This document shows positions 12,101 through 23,954 of a stretch of DNA of 64,000 nt, piece after piece. The notes under the pieces were generated by a model that worked only from the letters and a program-made list of their open reading frames with translations, searched no databases and was not told where the DNA came from. Within the stretch, counting starts at the first letter, position 1. Every line of letters starts with the position of its first letter. The position numbers and the translations under genes are program-made. The DNA comes from Arbacia lixula (lineage: Eukaryota > Echinodermata > Echinoidea > Arbacioida > Arbaciidae), in assembly GCA_963669155.1 (NCBI GenBank), contig OZ022585.1, forward strand, positions 12,327,649-12,391,648. The letters run 5' to 3'.

Positions 12101-15100
12101 GTTCAGGCTGTAACGACTCCTCACTACACAACCAAAGAAGCAACATATTCATCAGGGAAAAAATTCAAAATTTTCAGGGACTACTTTTTGAGCACATTGG
12201 CCAATTTGGCTACAATTTTACATTGTGCCTATTGGATTTTTTTTTTGCTCTTTTAACATTTTCCAGGGTTCTTTTAAGCATTTCTGGGGTGAAATCGCCC
12301 CAAGCCCCCGTGTATTTTTCCACCATTGATTGCATTCTTTTTTTTTACTGAAAAAGAGGTGACGTATCTCAATTGGTAGAGCATCTGAGACTGATTCTGG
12401 CACCTAAAGATTACAGGTTCTAGTCCTGCATAGAAAGATGTCTTCTCATTAGATACACGTAGAGCTGGCATTGCTTGTAATTTCTCTCAGATAGAACATC
12501 AAGAGGAGGTCCCATGTAATGAACCAAATACAAACACGTATAAAAATCAATTAAAGGAAAACAATACAGACTACATATAATTGTGAAATATTACAATTCA
12601 CAGTCATGCATTATCCTTAATGCTGGTAGTTTATACAAATAACTTACATGTGATATACCAATGTTCACAATTCTTTTTGCAGTTTTCGTACTAGACACAA
12701 CCTTTTACTGGTAAATCCAACTGAGGAAAAGATTACATCATACCTCCTTGGCTCGCAACATCCCTAGTGAGCATAGTAGTAGCTCCACTCCCAGTATAGT
12801 GGTGCCTGCAAATATATTACATAAAAAAAATCATAAAGATTAGAAACATATCTAAACACACATGAAGAAACATATATTACCTCTTTAAGTCTTCCTAACA
12901 CAAAGGCATGGACAGCAAATCAGTGATGTACATTTTTCAATGAAGACCACTGTATGAGAGCTACGATTGTCATCATTGTGTTCTCCTTTCAAATACAAAT
13001 CATCATTCAGAAATTTCCATTGGATGGCTATTTATGGCAACTTCAAATGTGACAGTCAATATGATTCCCTTAACAGTAAGTTTTAACATCCTATAGTCTT
13101 AGGAAAGTTCCTAAATGTTATTTGTACTTAAAAGACAGTCTAAAAGAATGTAACTAATAGAAATCCTGTATGCAAGTCACGTGATTCTGCATTAACTTTA
13201 CTTATCATTCCAGCCGTGCATTTGTTGTGCAGGACTGTGCAATTTTCCTTCAGCATTTACCTTCTGCGTACAAACTCTATGCAAGCTAGGTTGCTCTGGC
13301 CTGGGCCGATTGATCCAGTGTGCGGTGTATGCACATGTGCGCGCAAGCTAGCTACATGTATGCGCTTGAGCGTGTTGTTTTTTACACGAGATTCGACCTA
13401 GGGAAAAGAAAAATGGCTGCCTCCGCTGACAATCCTCAATTCCAGCATCTCTCGGACCAAGATATTGAGGAAATTAATCAGTGGAAGGAAGTCAAAAAGT
13501 TATAACGATAATGTCAAATCTATATAACTGTAAGTGTGTTCACATCAAAATTTAGGAATTCTAGGCCTTAATGTTCCACCGTTCATGTTGGAGTGTTGCA
13601 TCATTAACACTTTTAGTGTTCTTCTGTTGGTGTTTAGACGTCCGTGGAAGCAGCCATTTGATTTCTTCGTAGTGTAAACTCTTGCAATATGGGAGATGCT
13701 CCAAAATCTTCAAGGTACCGGTAGACCTAAGTGTAACAACCTTTATATTCAGACCTGTCTTATAAAACAAATAATGCACAGTTTTAACATTTGTGACGTT
13801 GAGGCGGTGCAGCGCAAGTAAACACCCTCCTACTGTGCATTATTTGTATACTATCAACATGTAATGTGTTTTATGCAACTATACAAAAGGGATGAAGTAC
13901 CTTCAGGAGAAAATGTTGCTTTTTCGGTTCATTTATTTTTAAACTGATTATAAATTATATTTCAATGTCATTGACATCCAAGGTGTCCTGCTTCCCATAA
14001 ATGAGTTAAGATTTCTGACTTGGCGACTTACTTGATCTGTACGAGGAGTGAATCAAACCTCTTCCACAGCTTAAAGAGAGCATCGTTCACACTCTTCAGC
14101 TGACTCCCATCTGCACAGTGGGGAAAAAATGCTCATAAATGGAGATGTAAACTAGTACTTTAGTACTGGTATGTGCATCAAAATGTGTTTCAGTGATTTA
14201 AAGGGTTATTACATGTACATGTACCTGTAGAGTAAATGTTAAAGAATTGATATATGCCATGCTTTGTGAGGTATCAGCCGGGGGCTTGCCAGTAGTGCTT
14301 TCCCATGGTTTGAGCAATGTGTATAAACCATTTTGAACACAAAGCAATCCCAGGTGGGATCTTCCTAAGCAACATTTGTTTTTAAACTTTCAATCATACA
14401 ATAACCAGTGTATGTTTCTATTCCTATTCTTGTTAGAAAGATAATGCTTCCATATCAAACCACAAGAACAATTTAACATCAATTTTTACCATTCAAACAA
14501 TGAAGATAAAAACAAACATATTGTGGAATATCAGCTGAACTTTGATGCTCAGAAATTGACATTGCTGATGACTACAGGTATAACATGTGCATTGTACAAA
14601 CTCACCTTGTGATATCAGCTCATAATACTCCTCTACAATTATCTGTAGGCCTTTGGCTCCAAGTGGCTGGAAAATTAAAACAGGAAAATAAAAATAGTCT
14701 TGTGCAAGTGTTATACAAAAAATATATCAGAAATTACCTCTCCTCTTTTCACTTTCCTTTCCTTTCTTCACCTCATATGTGTATCAATTATCCGAAAGAA
14801 TACAACCACATGGTGTTACCGAAAGTTTTACTATTTTCTAAATAGTATTTATTTGAATGTGAATTATGTTTGAAAAATATTGAATGTGGCATGCAAAGAG
14901 TTCATACAAAAACTTGAGAGATTTCAGAGACATGATGTTTTTGTCTTTATGTACACGTATTGTTCTTTTTGCTGAAAACTTGCGGGTTGGGGTGGGAAAA
15001 TCAAAAAATGATCAGAACTTGTAAGGATAAAAAATCGGACCTTCTCCCTGTAGGCAAATTTTTTTGTCTGGTTTCCATCCAATTTTTAAACATACGACCC

Positions 15101-16030
15101 CACAGCCTAGTGCCTAGGCTAACTTTTAATAAGTGTTTTCTAACTTACCAGGATTCCACTGGATGGGAAGTTGCGAAGCTCTAAGAGATGAGGGCTTTCC
15201 TGTAGAAATATCTCATAGCTGTTCTGCAATCCCTCAGAGTTTAGATAATCTGAAATATGCCATGACAGGTAAACAACATGGGTTATAAACTTAAAGAAAA
15301 TCACAGTCATGCAGTAGTCTCACTCTCAAGCCTATGAGAGGATAAATTGTTGTCCAATCGCCCTCACCCATATGTAGAGGTCTAGTACTATGCATGGCCT
15401 ACATGTACAATTCCTACTAACAGAACTGAAGTTCAGCTGAAGGTAGAAAGATTCTAAGTTTTAACTTTATTTTCTAATGCAGGGTACGTAAGCGTACATT
15501 ATTTTCCATATGGGCTTGAGACTTGAGTCATGCTCACTCTCTAAATAACTTACGATCTGATACTCGATAGTCGATAGAGGTCTAGTGCTGATATTGATAA
15601 GTGATGTACCTCACTACCTTAGTACCTGTACATTCGTACTTGTAGTTCCATCAGTTTCACTTTGTGGAAGACAGTAGTCTAGTAATGGCAATGCTATTTA
15701 TAAGTGGATGTGGTGTATATCAAAATAATAAATTAGCCTTATTCATTTTATTGCGTAATTTTCATAAATTCAACTAGGGCCTATTCAACAATTCAACTAC
15801 AACTTTTCTTGAACAAGCTCATTGTGTGTTTTGCAACTAGTCTAGAGTTCGAGACAAAAAATAAATGTCGAGTCTAGGCGCTGGATAGCATAACTTGAAA
15901 CTATAGTATAAACAGTTGACACGGCAAAACAATATAGCGTAGCGCAGTACCAGCGGTACGTCAGCTCATGTGCCTCCCTAAACTTACCGAGCACAAGACG
16001 TGCAAGATCCGATGGAAGAGCGCGAACCAT
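6158..16030 (-). CDS. NPAT: NPAT, coactivator of histone gene transcription (complete, 11 coding exons)
   Basis: Nuclear CDK2-cyclin E target that switches on replication-dependent histone genes at histone locus bodies. Exons, 5' to 3': 16030-15988, 15249-15149, 14666-14606, 14110-14032, 12805-12744, 12123-11572, 11019-10929, 9335-9147, 8804-8497, 7880-6730, 6259-6158, giving about 912 aa. The N-terminus (LPSDLARLVLDYLNSEGL) is a LisH motif like human NPAT. Exon 8 carries KLAENINK, exon 9 has NDPAFNSLFALF, and the last exon ends DVDKFLSQIHY; all three match human NPAT as I recall it. Exon 6 has a long Gln-rich tract, and exon 10 many SP/TP sites near TPTKTPPRTPAASPRR, as expected of a CDK target. 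Phases agree everywhere except exon 7 to 8, which needs the donor two bases further on (10929 not 10931) or a missed exon. Shorter than human (about 1,427 aa), mainly in the middle. Confidence 0.93.
8327..8487. mobile_element. GGGCCC-GTTGCA MITE, copy 2, in an NPAT intron
   Basis: Ends GGGCCCCATTGCATGAACCT and, reversed, GGGCCCTGTTTGCAGAAAAC, with the same CAATGGTA palindromes as copies 1 and 3. It lies just inside the intron after NPAT exon 9, whose splice donor GT is at 8495-8496 on the minus strand. Only 7-8 intron bases separate donor and element. Confidence 0.85.
9379..10569. mobile_element. Non-autonomous DNA transposon with GGCGGTATTC ends and CTG target duplication
   Basis: 1,191 bases in an NPAT intron. 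Ends: GGCCGGTATTCAATTCGATA on the left and, reversed, GGGCGGTATTCAATTCAATA on the right. Similarity runs about 60 bases into each arm (TACTTAGTATTTGGC). CTG at 9376-9378 and 10570-10572 is a 3-bp duplication. ACTTAAGTA-like blocks repeat near both ends. Two overlapping short frames at 10090-10307 show no family motif. Ends and CWG duplication recall PIF/Harbinger elements; that assignment is inferred. Same end family as 51481-52097. Confidence 0.8.
11875..12029 (-). repeat. CAG/CAA-type repeat encoding the NPAT glutamine-rich tract
   Basis: Read on the minus strand, the exon is rich in CAA and CAG codons, giving Gln runs broken by Pro, His and Met. The mixture of CAA and CAG argues for an old, fairly stable tract rather than a pure expanding triplet. 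Confidence 0.8.
12358..12431 (+). repeat. tRNA-like sequence, probably a tRNA-derived SINE head
   Basis: TCTCAATTGGTAGAGCA resembles a pol III box A and tRNA D arm, and GGTTCTAGTCCTG a box B and T arm, about 35 bases apart. The acceptor ends do not pair well and sequence resembling a SINE body continues to about 12520, so a working tRNA gene is unlikely. It lies in an NPAT intron on the opposite strand. Confidence 0.6.
13411..13505 (+). other. Possible first-exon-like open frame in an NPAT intron
   Basis: An ATG at about 13413 opens a 30-residue frame, MAASADNPQFQHLSDQDIEE then INQWKEVKKL, ended by TAA. The composition looks protein-like and the ATG context (AAAAATGG) is good. I do not recognise it. 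It may be the start of a degraded gene or mobile element, or chance. GTAAGT follows the stop at about 13531. Confidence 0.25.
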
Positions 16031-16885
16031 TTTCGGCTTAGTCCAGATTAAGCTCAGCCAATACTACAGCCCTGGCCTGGAGCAATTCTGGAAATGAAGA
16101 CAAGCTTTCCCCTAAACGGACATAGGGTGTACATGCGATGTTAACATACTAGATGGGTTTGTAGATTAAATGAAAATCATGTAAGATGTAGCTTCCACAC
16201 GGGTCGTCCACACAGTCGTGTTTACAAATTTCGGTCAACCGCGCGAAATTTCAATACGACGTGTGTCTTTTATGCTTCCGGTTCACGCACAGCACGCACT
16301 TCAGCTTCGCAGCCACTGCACTAGCTAAGTGCTGTGCGCAGTGTTCGCGGTTGAATTTCGGTTGAATTCCATTTTTAGACCGCGAGCTATCAAAATTGTT
16401 AAATGGCGCACATGCAGGGCTTGCATAAATCATTCCTTCTTCCAAAACAACATTCATCTCATTATGGGCTGATCACCTGCCCACACACAAAAACTCAATA
16501 ACTGCACATGCCCTAACCCCCCCCCCCCACACACACACACACTCACACTATGACACATGACATGATATGCATAATGTTGCATATAAAACATGTGTGATGC
16601 GCCATGATTCTAGATATAATATCAATCATAGACTGAAGAAAATACATGGATCCAACTACAAAATGGGTTTCTTATAACTTTGATGAATATTTTTCTCTCC
16701 TTTAAACGCTCTTACGTACACTAAATTATGATGGGCAAATCAGGGATTGGACACATAAAGAAAATATGGATCATGGCTCCTAGCTACTACGGACGGGCTC
16801 ATATGAATTTGCCCCACTGCAGTATTCTGACGCGTATGGAGTGAACAAATAAAAGAAAACATATGGATCTTGGATCCTGCAGCTA
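16031..16885. other. Upstream region of NPAT
   Basis: Probably holds the NPAT promoter, immediately beyond the minus-strand ATG at 16030. No TATA box could be assigned. A C run and CA repeat lie at about 16509-16546. No plus-strand coding exon was seen. Confidence 0.4.
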
Positions 16886-17470
16886 GTAAACAAATAATCA
16901 ACGTTGGTGAAGGTGATGGGATGAACTATCACTTCCGAGGCGATCTGGATGTAGCTATCTTTCCGAAGCGCAGCTGAGGAAAGATAGCGTATACATTCAG
17001 ATCGCCGAGGAAGTGATAGTTCGTCTCATTGCCTGAAACCAAAAGTTGATTATTTGATTTATATTCCACATCTGAAACCAAATATCTATACCAAAAATGA
17101 CAGACGTTCAAAAGTAATGTTTACTTCTCTACCTAACCCCGAGCCGCTGCCATGGGGAACACGCGTTAGGATGCGCGTTAATTAGGACGCGCATTATGAC
17201 GCGCGTTTTAGGACGCGCATTATGAAGCGTTTGGACGCGTTAGTGGGAGCTGATAGTCCGAGTGTAACGCACTTTTATTTCGCGCGTACTCAAAATATTA
17301 ATCACGCATTAGGACTGTGAGGAGTGAAGAGATCAGCGAAACCAAAAAGTACTATCACCTGGAGTGTAACGAACTTTTATTCTCTGGTGATCTGATAGGA
17401 AAAACTACGCCTCATCACGTGATCAACTCTTGACCAATCATATAGCAACATTCTTATTATGTGGAATATA
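16886..17470. mobile_element. Hairpin-plus-TIR composite repeat, copy A
   Basis: First part, 16886-17058: a long palindrome whose arms share GAACTATCACTTCC, CGATCTG and GATAGC blocks around about 16972, flanked by AAATAATCAAC and its complement. Second part: starts TTTATATTCCACAT at 17058 and ends with the complement ATGTGGAATATAAA at 17470, so it has its own terminal inverted repeat. Between lie GC-rich GGACGCGCATTA-type repeats (17158-17240). Copies B (34538-35500) and C (50681-51274) have the same order. No transposase seen. Confidence 0.8.
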
Positions 17471-18108
17471 AATGTTTTTATCATAAGAGGAAAATGTCCC
17501 CCTCCTTTAAACTCTCTTAACCCTTTCATGGCCAGACAACATAGTGCTCTATGGGAGATATATGTCTTGTAAATACAAATTAACATGTAACACGCAAAAA
17601 GTTATTCAAGTTACACATGATGGATCGTGGATCCTCCTACGAAATTGGAAATGTTGTCCCTCTCCTTTTAGTGCTCTTAATCGGAAAGCATTATTCTGAG
17701 GCACAGGCCTGGGGATTTGACAGAATTCATTAGGAGAACATTAGTGAATCCTGTCTATGCATGCTACTTCGAAGGGGTTTATTTGAAGTATTACGCTACT
17801 TACACTATTAGGCGCAGAGCTATAGGTCGGGCAGATTAGAAAACATGGATCGGCAGCTTAATGGGTTCACTCTAATGATGAATTTAGCAACACAATTTTA
17901 ACGCGTTTATGGAGTGGATCGTGGAGCACGGATCCTAGCTACGAAATGGGTTAAGGCAAATGTATCCCCCTCCGTTAAACGCTCGTATCGACCGAGGTGG
18001 AGGCGGTCGCATCCCGGGGCAACGTTCACAAGGTATAGGCCATTTGGGCGCCAAGGACAAATTGACTTGTGGTCCATTGTCACGTCGCTCCCCCTGGGCG
18101 GTGGCTCT

Positions 18109-18153
<45 letters not shown>

Positions 18154-20050
18154 ATATTCCTTTCTCTTTATCCTCCACCCCTCTCTCTGTCTCTCTCTCT
18201 ATCTTCCCCTCCCTTTACATAGCGTATTGCGTTAAGCATTGTGTTGTTTTTATTTGTATAGTCTTGCCCGATCCATCTTTTTGCTTGTCTTCACTTTGCA
18301 AAATAGTAACCACGGTCTGCATGCCAGTTAGTCAGTACACAGGTCAGCGATTCTGAATCAATGGGTCTGATGAAATGCAGAGACTAGATTTATAATAGAC
18401 TTGTACTTTGGAACGACGCAAAAATCCACCTCCATATCTGGTTGTTTTCCTTTCTCCACCCCCCCCCCCCCCTCACACACACACCTCCCCTATATATAAA
18501 TGTCCTATACACCTAATTATATACTACATTATAGACCACACAAACAACCCACATAAATATACAAACATACATTTCACACACGAACTCCCTTTGTTATTTT
18601 ACTTTCCAATCATCCATCTTTATACCCTCTATCTCTCGCTCTCTCTGTCCTATCTTTGTCTCTGTCTAACTGTCTGTCTGTCAGTTTCTCTCTTTCTCTA
18701 TCTCCCTTGTGCCCTACCCCCACGAACTAATCGAAGCGCTTTGACCTTGTGTATTGTTCAGTTATACGATTCAAAGGTGATAAGCTAACTGACTTCTCGC
18801 CTATTGTTTGGAATACTCTTCCAGACTTTCTTTCTTTCATTGATCGATTGCGTTCATTGAATCAATCAAGATGACAACGAGAAGTTTGCTGTATTGTTTG
18901 GGAAGGTCCATTCACCTTTACCAACTTAAAAGCTTGGCCGTCATTATTTCAATTAGAAAAATACAAAATGATATCACATAAGTGTCAGTTGATACTGACA
19001 CATGGACATATGACGCTATGATATAACATCAATGTTAAATGGGATTTGAAATATACAATTCTCTTTGTAAAACGCACGCTGATTTGATAATACCTTTTGA
19101 GATAAGAAGGGAGCTTGCGCTCGCGGTACACCATGCGACCAAATCATCGCTTTAAACGAATTAGTAGTTCATTCAACACTCGGCGAATCAGTCTGATAGC
19201 CGTTAGAAGAATACCAAAGCTAATTAGGTTGCTTTAAAAGAAAGCTTATCTAGGTTGCTTTCTATATTTATATAATCATGGCGAAATTTGCTCACAGATG
19301 TAAAACTATATATTTCACAGCATGCCCATGCAATTTGAGGACATAAAAAGAAAACAAAAGAGAGAGAGAGGGGGGGGGGAATGAAAATATAAGAGAAAAC
19401 AAGAAAAGGATAGACAAAGAGAAATGGCATGGGATAGCAGGACTACTTTTAAGAATTATATCAGTGATGGGATGAATCATTATTTTTTTTTATTTGAAAG
19501 GTCAACATAGATGCGGATAACATGCTTTTAAAGCCAAGACTGTCTTTAAGTTTAATCTCTAAAGTCATTAATAAGTCAGAAGATTTACGGTGACTCTCAA
19601 GGACACACATCTCACCCTCCGATTCACATCTTTTGTTGAAGTGATTCTTCCCGGGTGCAAGAGCACCCATCCGCCTGTCACCTTCCCATTGTTGGAACCA
19701 AAATCATCGAGAAAGCATTCAAATGGATTTCGCCTTTGTTCCGATCCGAAAGGAAGAAGTATTGAGTTGTTGATGGTGTTGATGTTTTTGTTTGTGGCGG
19801 TCTGGAGTTTGTTTGACGATCAGTTAAATTGAAGGATATCGAGCGAAGAGTCTGGTCCACTTGTTTTATGTTCTTGCGTTTCATTTTGATGCAGGGAATA
19901 TCCTTCTTGATCGGATGTCGGTTGACATGGTAGAGCTTCAGAAACGCCGAACTTTGCTTGTGACAGTATTCATGGCTACATGCTGATGTTGAACTGTGAT
20001 ATACATTTTTTAAAGATTCATGTTGGGAGGCGAAATCTTCCAAGTTTCTA
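17471..20050. other. Intergenic stretch with CT microsatellites
   Basis: Holds a (CT)n run at 18114-18150, further CT-rich DNA to 18205 and at 18640-18705, a C run at 18461-18471, and GA/G-rich DNA near 19361-19379. Open frames here follow the repeats and show no family resemblance. Confidence 0.6.
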
Positions 20051-20264
20051 TTCTGGAGTGTTCAACTGGAATCAAAAAACTTACATCTTAAACTGACTTA
20101 TACATCGAAGATGCTTGTAAATGGAGTTCCGTCTTTGACCACTGAGTCTGACTGTCGTATGATTCGAATGGACAGTAATTCCGGGCCACTTTCATCCCCA
20201 AGAAAATGCATTGTTCTCACCTTGTCAACTGAATATCTATTCTGATCCAATTGTTCACAATAAG
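20051..20264 (+). other. Possible 5' untranslated exon of the gene at 21362
   Basis: A good donor (AAG then GTAAGC) ends at 20264 and a good acceptor (pyrimidine run, TTCATTCAG) at 21291, 71 bases before the start codon. The exon's left edge is arbitrary. Transcript data are needed to confirm it. Confidence 0.3.
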
Positions 20265-21361
20265 GTAAGCTTTTTTTCTTCCTTAGTGTGCAAATGACCG
20301 TGATAATTTCTCTATATCCACACAGTTATTTGCAAATTGAAAATTAAAATAGACACGAAATAATTATGCAATTATATTCCAATGCTTCTATCTTTATTTA
20401 TTTCTATTATCTTAAAACACTTTTTGTTTCTATATGAATGATTTAAAAACAGTTCCGTGATGAAAAAAAACACATGGATGTAAATGAGTTACCTTGCCAA
20501 GATATCAGATATCAAACAAAAATAAATATGTTTTAATATATATATGATTAAATGAACAAAGCTGTGGAAAACGAAGATTCGTCGTGGTAATTGGATAAAA
20601 CAGACCAGCTTTTTTGCTCAAAGGATAACAATTGTAATCCTTCCTGTCGTTTACGTGTCTTGTCTCTTGTTTTATATACCATGTAGTATGTAAGTAATTT
20701 AGAGCTCTGCAAAAAAGAATGGTAAAGAGTTATAAAAGGAGAAGAAAAATCAAAATAAAAAGAACCGATGGTAAAGGAGAAGATGGCAAACGGTGAAAAC
20801 AGTGAAGACGAACAATTTGAATTGATTTGCAACGACATAAAAACACAAAGAATATACTGGATAAGTCAGTATTCATATGCGTGTTTCTTGTTTTATGATT
20901 TTGTTCTCTTTTCGTAACTTTTGTACATCTGCATTTTCATCAATATTTTATTCGATCATGTTTTGAATTGTTTGTTAACGTTGTTTACATTATTCATACC
21001 ACCACGTTCAAGAAAAAAACAAAGTGTACCAGTTCATACTGTATCATTGTAAATTAAAATGGAGCTACCCACTTCTTTTCCTCGGCCATAAATAAAAATC
21101 AAGTCTATGCATTAGAGCAGCAATGTTTTCCTGAGCCACAAATTCGTTTGCAAAGTAATCACTAATGATAGGCAATGTCCCGGCTACAACTAAAGAAAGC
21201 GGCTACAGTTAAAGATATACTCAGAACAGTTTAGATGCCTACTTTATAAAATATCACGAGCGTTATTCACTTTCTTTTGTTCTTCATTCAGATCTCTGGA
21301 TCAAATGACGACACCGCTTGCGTGACATGTGTCCAAAATACAATTTGCTTATTGGCCGACT

Positions 21362-22855
21362 ATGCCGACACAAATGAAATCTGAAGCGATGCCGAATACA
21401 AACGAACCCGCTCTCCAGCAAAAGAACTCGTGCCCGAAGCTCTATACGAGCATCACCAAGGTCTATCAGATCAACCGCCAACACGATCACGAGCTCGACG
21501 TCGAGCTGCAGGAACTTCGCCGCAAGGAGCACATGGAGAGCGTGCGCCGCTACTCGGATATGCGGCGTCTCCAAAAGACGCTCTCTGAGATGCGCTTGGA
21601 ACGGCGTCGTCTATCGCACACGTTTACCCCGGATGAAATCAGCGACGAATCGCGCGCTCCCGTCATGGCGTGGCGTAAGATACAGAGACAGCGGATGCGC
21701 CAGCGGAGGCGCGACGACGACAGACGGCCGTCGGACGGCACCAAGGCTCTGATGGCGGCTGCGGAGAACTCGGACTTTGTTGCTAGAAAGAAGTTTCGGT
21801 CGGCGATTATGGCGGTGTGCCTGTCGAAAGCGATGGCTCGGGTCACGGAGGAATTGGAAGATGATGAGGATGGCACAGACGAAGGTGACGAGAAGGAAGA
21901 AGGGAAAGTTGATGCGGTCAATGGCAGTGTGAAGAACACTTGTGATAATGGGAGGGAAAGGGATGATAAAATCAAAGGAACTAACGGCAAATGGAAGGCA
22001 CTCTTTGGTAAAGGGGATCCCGCTGAGAAAGAAAAAGACGAGCCATCAAAGAGCGAGGGCAAAAGGAAGAAAAGTGCAGATAAAGGGAAGGCTACTAATG
22101 ATATTTGGAAGGCGCTTCTTGATAAAGGAAATGCCCCGGAGAAGGAAACACAAGAGCCTTCGAAGAACAAAGATGGTGGTAACGATACTAACGGGAAGAA
22201 AGCTGCTGGGAAAAGTAAGGCAACAAACGATAAATGGAAGGCACTTTTCGACAAGGGGGAGCCCAATGAGAAAGAAGAGGAAGAGGTCTCGAAGAACAAA
22301 GGTAACGCTAACGATGGTAACCCCCCAGACGTTAAGTCGACAGAGCTGCGAAGAGAGCAGAGTCGTCTTGCTGCCGTACTGGAGCTGGTCAAGAGCCAGA
22401 AGCGGGAACGCGATAATGCACTCATGATGGCCTTCAGCGGACAGAAGAGCAACGCCGTGCCAACGTTCGGACAACTCCATACTCCGCGCCGTCCCTCTTC
22501 CAGCGTCGACCCGAAACCGTCGTCGCCGTCGACATCGTTGTCACCGTCGTTATCGCTTCCGATCAAATTTGAGATGGACAAGGACGGGAATGTGAGGAGA
22601 GTCCCTCGGGTAAGATTCGCAGACGACGAGGTGGTGCGCCATGGTTGGCGAGCGAGGACTTCGGGTTCGGCTGACCGCGGCGACGGTTACGGAGGAGGGG
22701 CGAATCGGTGGAAAGGACGCGTGGTGCCGATGATCACGACCTGTGGGGTAGTAACCGCCCTACGCGGACAGACGGCGGGAGGTGATAGAGGGGCGAGGTA
22801 TGATCGCCAGATCATGGACAGGATTCGGCGATTTCTCGACTCACCCATGCCTTGA
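21362..22855 (+). CDS. Uncharacterised charged protein with three WKALF repeats
   Basis: A single 497-residue frame. The first ATG is at 21362, since an in-frame stop lies at 21323. Not recognised. Residues about 35-105 are helical, rich in Glu/Arg/Lys/Leu, and likely coiled coil (VELQELRRKEHMESVRRYSD). A Glu/Asp-rich patch follows near 165-185. Three repeats start near residues 209, 248 and 290, each with WKALF or WKALL, then KG, EKE and SK. Near 330-350 a second helix (LRREQSRLAAVLELVKSQKR) precedes a Ser/Pro tract. VPRVRFADDE at about 414-423 fits the RVxF docking motif for protein phosphatase 1. AATAAA at 22877, 22 bases after the stop, is a likely polyadenylation signal. Strong G/C third-position use supports real coding. 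No signal peptide or membrane segment. Confidence 0.7.
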   Translation: MPTQMKSEAMPNTNEPALQQKNSCPKLYTSITKVYQINRQHDHELDVELQELRRKEHMESVRRYSDMRRLQKTLSEMRLERRRLSHTFTPDEISDESRAPVMAWRKIQRQRMRQRRRDDDRRPSDGTKALMAAAENSDFVARKKFRSAIMAVCLSKAMARVTEELEDDEDGTDEGDEKEEGKVDAVNGSVKNTCDNGRERDDKIKGTNGKWKALFGKGDPAEKEKDEPSKSEGKRKKSADKGKATNDIWKALLDKGNAPEKETQEPSKNKDGGNDTNGKKAAGKSKATNDKWKALFDKGEPNEKEEEEVSKNKGNANDGNPPDVKSTELRREQSRLAAVLELVKSQKRERDNALMMAFSGQKSNAVPTFGQLHTPRRPSSSVDPKPSSPSTSLSPSLSLPIKFEMDKDGNVRRVPRVRFADDEVVRHGWRARTSGSADRGDGYGGGANRWKGRVVPMITTCGVVTALRGQTAGGDRGARYDRQIMDRIRRFLDSPMP

Positions 22856-23325
22856 TCACGACGAATGGCAAAAAACAATAAACATCGAAGCATTTATATT
22901 TCTTCATGCATGTTATGGCGTACTCTAGACGGTGTGGTGTGGTTTATTTGGCATTTCAAGTACAACATTTCGGAAAGTTATGATCATGGGTTCAACAGAT
23001 CTGAGCTTCACCAATTAATATATCAATGGTGTATCCATTTCGTATACGTGACAAGCACTCTTGAAAAAATGGAAGAGGGTGAGTGGGTGGGTGGAAGGGG
23101 GGGGGGGTCTGGGAGGGGGTAGAAGTCTGCCATTACCAGGGTCAGGATTTCGTAGAGATGTAAAGCTTTTATTTGTCACAAAATGGGCCTATCATGTTGT
23201 TATTGCTGTTGTTGCTAGGTATTGAAGGAATTATTAATGTCTGCAAAAGTGATACTCTGATGAGTCTGCATTTTAACCTCTGGGAAGAAAGAATGGAGGC
23301 TACGTACGTATGTGTTTTCAGAATT

Positions 23326-23489
23326 GAGGTCACCGCATACGACACGATTTTGCTATGATTCTACAGTCGTAATGGCCTACGACTAGAAATGTGACGTCAC
23401 CTTCTTGCACAAATCCAATGGCCGGGTCCTGCGATTCAGCCAGTCGCAGTGTCGCACGACTGATCGGTTCGTGTCATATGCGGTGGCCT
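23326..23489. mobile_element. Foldback MITE
   Basis: GAGGTCACCGCATACGACAC on the left pairs with a right end that reads AGGCCACCGCATATGACACG when reversed. Interior arms share TAGTCGTAGG-like and CAGTCGTG blocks. 164 bases, no coding. One copy seen. Confidence 0.7.
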
Positions 23490-23921
23490 TTAGTCTAGAA
23501 CCTCGGAGACTATCGTATACAATCAACTCTAAATCAACTGAATATTGGCCTCTTTCCATGTGTCCTGTCGTTATATAGCTCTGTTGTTGTGATCTTTGTA
23601 AGACGTGTTAATGTTCCACTCAGCTCGATTGACAGCTCCTGTGACTTCTTGAGTAAATATCTCGGGACAATAAACGAGCCTGGTTTCAAGATAAACGTAC
23701 ACAGGAATTCCCCTTAGTTGTACAATGTCTATCTGGGTTGAGCAAATATAAGATATATCCAGTGATGGGAATGATAGGGGAAAGCACGGTGACGTGATGG
23801 TTAGGATAATCATAGTGGTGGGGATGGGGCGGAAGACTGAGAGAGAGATAGAGAAGGGGGAGATCGAGATCGAGATATGGGGAAATAACTTTATACATGG
23901 AGAGAGAGAGAGGGAGAGAGG

Positions 23922-23954
<33 letters not shown>

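Noticed and set aside
12358-12431. Functional tRNA gene
   Set aside because: Box A and B are present, but the acceptor stem does not pair and SINE-like sequence continues beyond it.
16929-17111. Open frames shared by the hairpin repeats at 16.9 kb and 50.7 kb (GDLDVAIFP on one strand, GDLNVYAIFP on the other)
   Set aside because: Both strands read alike because the DNA is a palindrome. Conservation reflects repeat copying, not a protein.
17914-18356. Leu/Ser-rich frames
   Set aside because: Translated CT microsatellite. The same applies at 28261-28511 and 30154-30399.
19678-20043. 121-codon minus-strand frame
   Set aside because: No homology recalled, and an opposite-strand frame overlaps it. 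AT-rich codon use fits chance.
21550-22581. 343-codon minus-strand frame
   Set aside because: It is the antisense shadow of the plus-strand 497-residue gene, with Ser/Leu/Phe runs from complementing Glu/Lys codons.
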